Source of the DNA: a virus
Strand: one strand, 5' to 3'
DNA length: 24,462 nucleotides
IMG/VR virus record: IMGVR_UViG_3300033388_002769
Location: 1-24,462 of that record
Shown here: positions 23,454 to 24,462 of the stretch, piece by piece
Layout: each line of letters opens with the position of its first letter
Numbering within the stretch: the stretch's first letter is position 1
Made by a program: the position numbers and the translations under genes
The notes under the pieces: model-generated
The model's database searches: none
Seen by the model: only the letters and a program-made list of their open reading frames with translations
What the model was told of the DNA's origin: nothing

Positions 23454-23559
23454 CACGCACCTCCTGTGTTAGTTGCCGGGGCCCGGGGGTCGAACCCGAG
23501 AGCCGCCTCGCCCATTGCGCGCCTGGGCTAAGGGGGTCGCAGCCGCACCCCCAGCATCA
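23454..23559 (-). promoter_or_regulatory. GC-rich structured leader before the 59-aa gene
   Basis: A hairpin GGGGGT/ACCCCC (23532-23552, 9-nt loop) is followed by GCCC/GGGC and a CCCCCGGGCCCCGG stretch, and ends in the shared ribosome-site repeat at 23458-23470. The TTCGA inside it recalls a tRNA T-loop but no anticodon arm forms. It probably acts in RNA processing or stability. Confidence 0.4.
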
Positions 23560-23799
23560 TTATCTCCGCCGTCTCCCCGCGAAAACCTTCCCAAATACCG
23601 AGCCGGCGTGCCCCGTGGAGGGCGTTTGCCGCGGAACGGCGAAATATCCAACGTGAATCTTCGGCGATCCAGTGCGAATCTTCATATTCGCGAAGCTCGG
23701 GAGCTTGAAAGTTTGGGGAATACGGTTCGCACCCCCTCCACCGGCCCTCATACCCTTGAGCTGGGGATGTGTCGGTGCCCAACTACCCTTTTTCTGCAT
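23560..23799 (-). CDS. Unknown 79-aa basic protein
   Basis: ATG 23799 has AAGGAG 7 nt upstream, inside the end of the 33-aa gene it overlaps by 17 nt. The frame is preferred over two others in the same stretch because of that site and its coding-like codon use. The product is basic, with Pro and Gly (LKGMRAGGGGANRIPQTFKL) and an Arg-rich end (AGRRRR), suggesting nucleic-acid binding. No family recognised. Confidence 0.6.
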   Translation of the reverse strand: MQKKGSWAPTHPQLKGMRAGGGGANRIPQTFKLPSFANMKIRTGSPKIHVGYFAVPRQTPSTGHAGSVFGKVFAGRRRR

Positions 23800-23884
23800 C
23801 AGCGGGCTCCTTTTCGGGTTCGGTGGTCCTCTTGTCGCCCGGCCAGCCCTTCCCGGACATCCACCGCTTCAGAATATCGCTCAT
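23783..23884 (-). CDS. Unknown 33-aa charged protein
   Basis: ATG 23884 overlaps the previous stop as ATGA, with GGTGG upstream. The product reads MSDILKRWMSGKGWPGDK and then an acidic/lysine-rich end. It is too short to classify. Tight coupling to its neighbours supports translation. Confidence 0.5.
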   Translation of the reverse strand: MSDILKRWMSGKGWPGDKRTTEPEKEPADAEKG

Positions 23885-23976
23885 GACGCCACCATCACAG
23901 ACCAGCGCCAGAGCGCACCAAGCATGAGACCCAACATGAGCAGCAATAATGCCTCAAGGCGGTCATCGCGGCTCAT
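23881..23976 (-). CDS. Tiny 31-aa membrane protein
   Basis: ATG 23976 has GGAGG 7 nt upstream and overlaps the stop of the 48-aa gene. Residues ~8-26 are hydrophobic (EALLLLMLGLMLGALWRWS), one transmembrane helix after a charged start MSRDDR. It could be a small holin-like or superinfection-type peptide. Length limits confidence. Confidence 0.5.
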   Translation of the reverse strand: MSRDDRLEALLLLMLGLMLGALWRWSVMVAS

Positions 23977-24119
23977 TTCGGAGCCTCCGGCGCCGGGATA
24001 TCGAGAGAATCCTCCCAGTCCCACCCAGACGCCCACATATCCAGCACGATGTCAGGCTTCCCGTTCCTGAAAACCACGATATGGTCATCGATTTCCGCTG
24101 CTGCCGGCCTCTTCTTCAT
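23973..24119 (-). CDS. Unknown 48-aa protein, first gene of the lysis-side operon
   Basis: ATG 24119 has GGAGG 5 nt upstream. The product is small and polar with four Trp/Asp-rich turns (MWASGWDWEDSLDIP) and a basic N-terminus (MKKRPAAAE). The stop overlaps the next start. A sigma70-like promoter lies 29 bp upstream. No family recognised. Confidence 0.6.
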   Translation of the reverse strand: MKKRPAAAEIDDHIVVFRNGKPDIVLDMWASGWDWEDSLDIPAPEAPK

Positions 24120-24147
24120 CCGAACCTCCAGGTTGATCACTTCACGG

Positions 24148-24175
24148 ACTCTACACTAAACGTCGCCTCTGTCAA
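24148..24175 (-). promoter_or_regulatory. Sigma70-like promoter of the lysis-side operon
   Basis: Minus strand: perfect -35 TTGACA (24175-24170), 16-nt spacer, -10 TAGAGT (24153-24148, four of six). AGTGATCA, similar to half of the ATCAGTGAT site, lies just downstream near 24136-24143. Confidence 0.65.
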
Positions 24176-24245
24176 GTGAATAGAGTTTTTACAGGAAATG
24201 GGGGAGTGGACATGTTAGAGAGCGAACAGCCAAGCCAAGGACCCC

Positions 24246-24462
24246 CTACCCCACCTCCTCTGAGGGGGGCGCAGGGTCCACATCACCCTTCGCAGGCGAA
24301 TCAGGAGGGATACACTCCGCAACCGTCTCTGCCCAATCCTGGACTGAATCACCCACCTTTCCAGGGATCACTATAACACCGTGGTTTATCAACGTCTTAG
24401 CGCTATCAGCACCCTCCTGGCCTGGCCCTCCCTCGATACCAAGACAAAGACGGTCCAGCTTT
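24246..24462 (-). CDS. C-terminus of an unidentified protein, possibly Toprim/primase-like; truncated by window edge
   Basis: A frame with no visible start enters from the right edge and ends at TAG 24248-24246, giving the last 71 residues. The segment GADSAKTLINHGVIVIPGKV followed by GDSVQDWAETV recalls the end of Toprim domains in phage primases, where a helix and strand lead to a P-x-x-G-x-D-x-x-D-W pattern. The rest is a Pro/Glu/Asp-rich tail. This is a weak resemblance, so the function is tentative. The coding frame itself is convincing from composition and length. Confidence 0.6.
   Translation of the reverse strand, partial: KLDRLCLGIEGGPGQEGADSAKTLINHGVIVIPGKVGDSVQDWAETVAECIPPDSPAKGDVDPAPPSEEVG

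Noticed and set aside
23454-23559. A tRNA-like element on the minus strand (TCGGG-TTCGACC-CCCGG T-arm with a possible acceptor pairing).
   Set aside because: No proper anticodon arm can be formed, the D-arm alternatives conflict, and there is no T33. It is better read as GC-rich leader structure.
1-24462. CRISPR array, insertion sequence, integrase or attachment site.
   Set aside because: No regularly spaced repeats, transposase-like proteins, recombinase motifs or tRNA-end duplications were seen.

Overview
The window is an almost entirely one-directional (minus strand) block of a GC-rich bacteriophage genome, read from about 24.4 kb down to position 1. The virion genes follow the T7-type podovirus order: portal, scaffold, capsid, tail tubular proteins A and B, then four internal (ejection) proteins matching T7 gp13, gp14, gp15 and gp16 in order and style. 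The mix is not pure T7. The major capsid protein resembles the N4-gp56 family, the large terminase has the general Terminase_6-type layout, and a CsrA homologue lies between the tail fibre and the terminase. The host is most likely a GC-rich Gram-negative bacterium: there is a T7-lysozyme-like amidase, a spanin-like protein, sigma70-like promoters and strong Shine-Dalgarno sites. No host gene is visible.

Layout in transcription order (right to left). At 24462-24246 is the C-terminus of an unidentified protein, possibly Toprim/primase-like. A promoter at 24175-24148 opens a tightly overlapping operon of small genes (24119-22571) that holds the amidase and several very small ORFs, two of them with a single membrane segment. 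At 22570-22036 is a non-coding control region with five copies of the palindrome ATCACTGAT, a 25-bp direct repeat and other palindromes. A strong promoter (22035-22007) then starts the late operon: small unknown genes, a zinc-ribbon-like coiled-coil protein, a spanin-like protein, an 1168-aa tail fibre, csrA, the large terminase, portal, an overlapping small gene, scaffold and capsid. Three small virion-type genes follow, each preceded by a strong hairpin, then an intrinsic terminator at about 9186-9150, and finally the tail tubular and internal virion genes. The last gene runs off the left edge.

The genes form one morphogenesis programme: DNA packaging (terminase, portal), head assembly (scaffold, capsid, small head proteins), tail assembly (tubular A and B, fibre), genome ejection (gp13-16-like) and lysis (amidase, spanin-like, tiny membrane peptides). 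The most unusual points are the ejection protein that carries a HEXXH metallopeptidase motif and an ADP-ribosyltransferase-like segment between Lys/Pro/Ala-rich linkers; csrA inside a virion operon; the palindrome/iteron control region; and strong, strand-symmetric over-representation of the word GCGAA/TTCGC, including nine copies of the palindrome TTCGCGAA. No small terminase, RNA polymerase, integrase, tRNA or CRISPR array could be identified.
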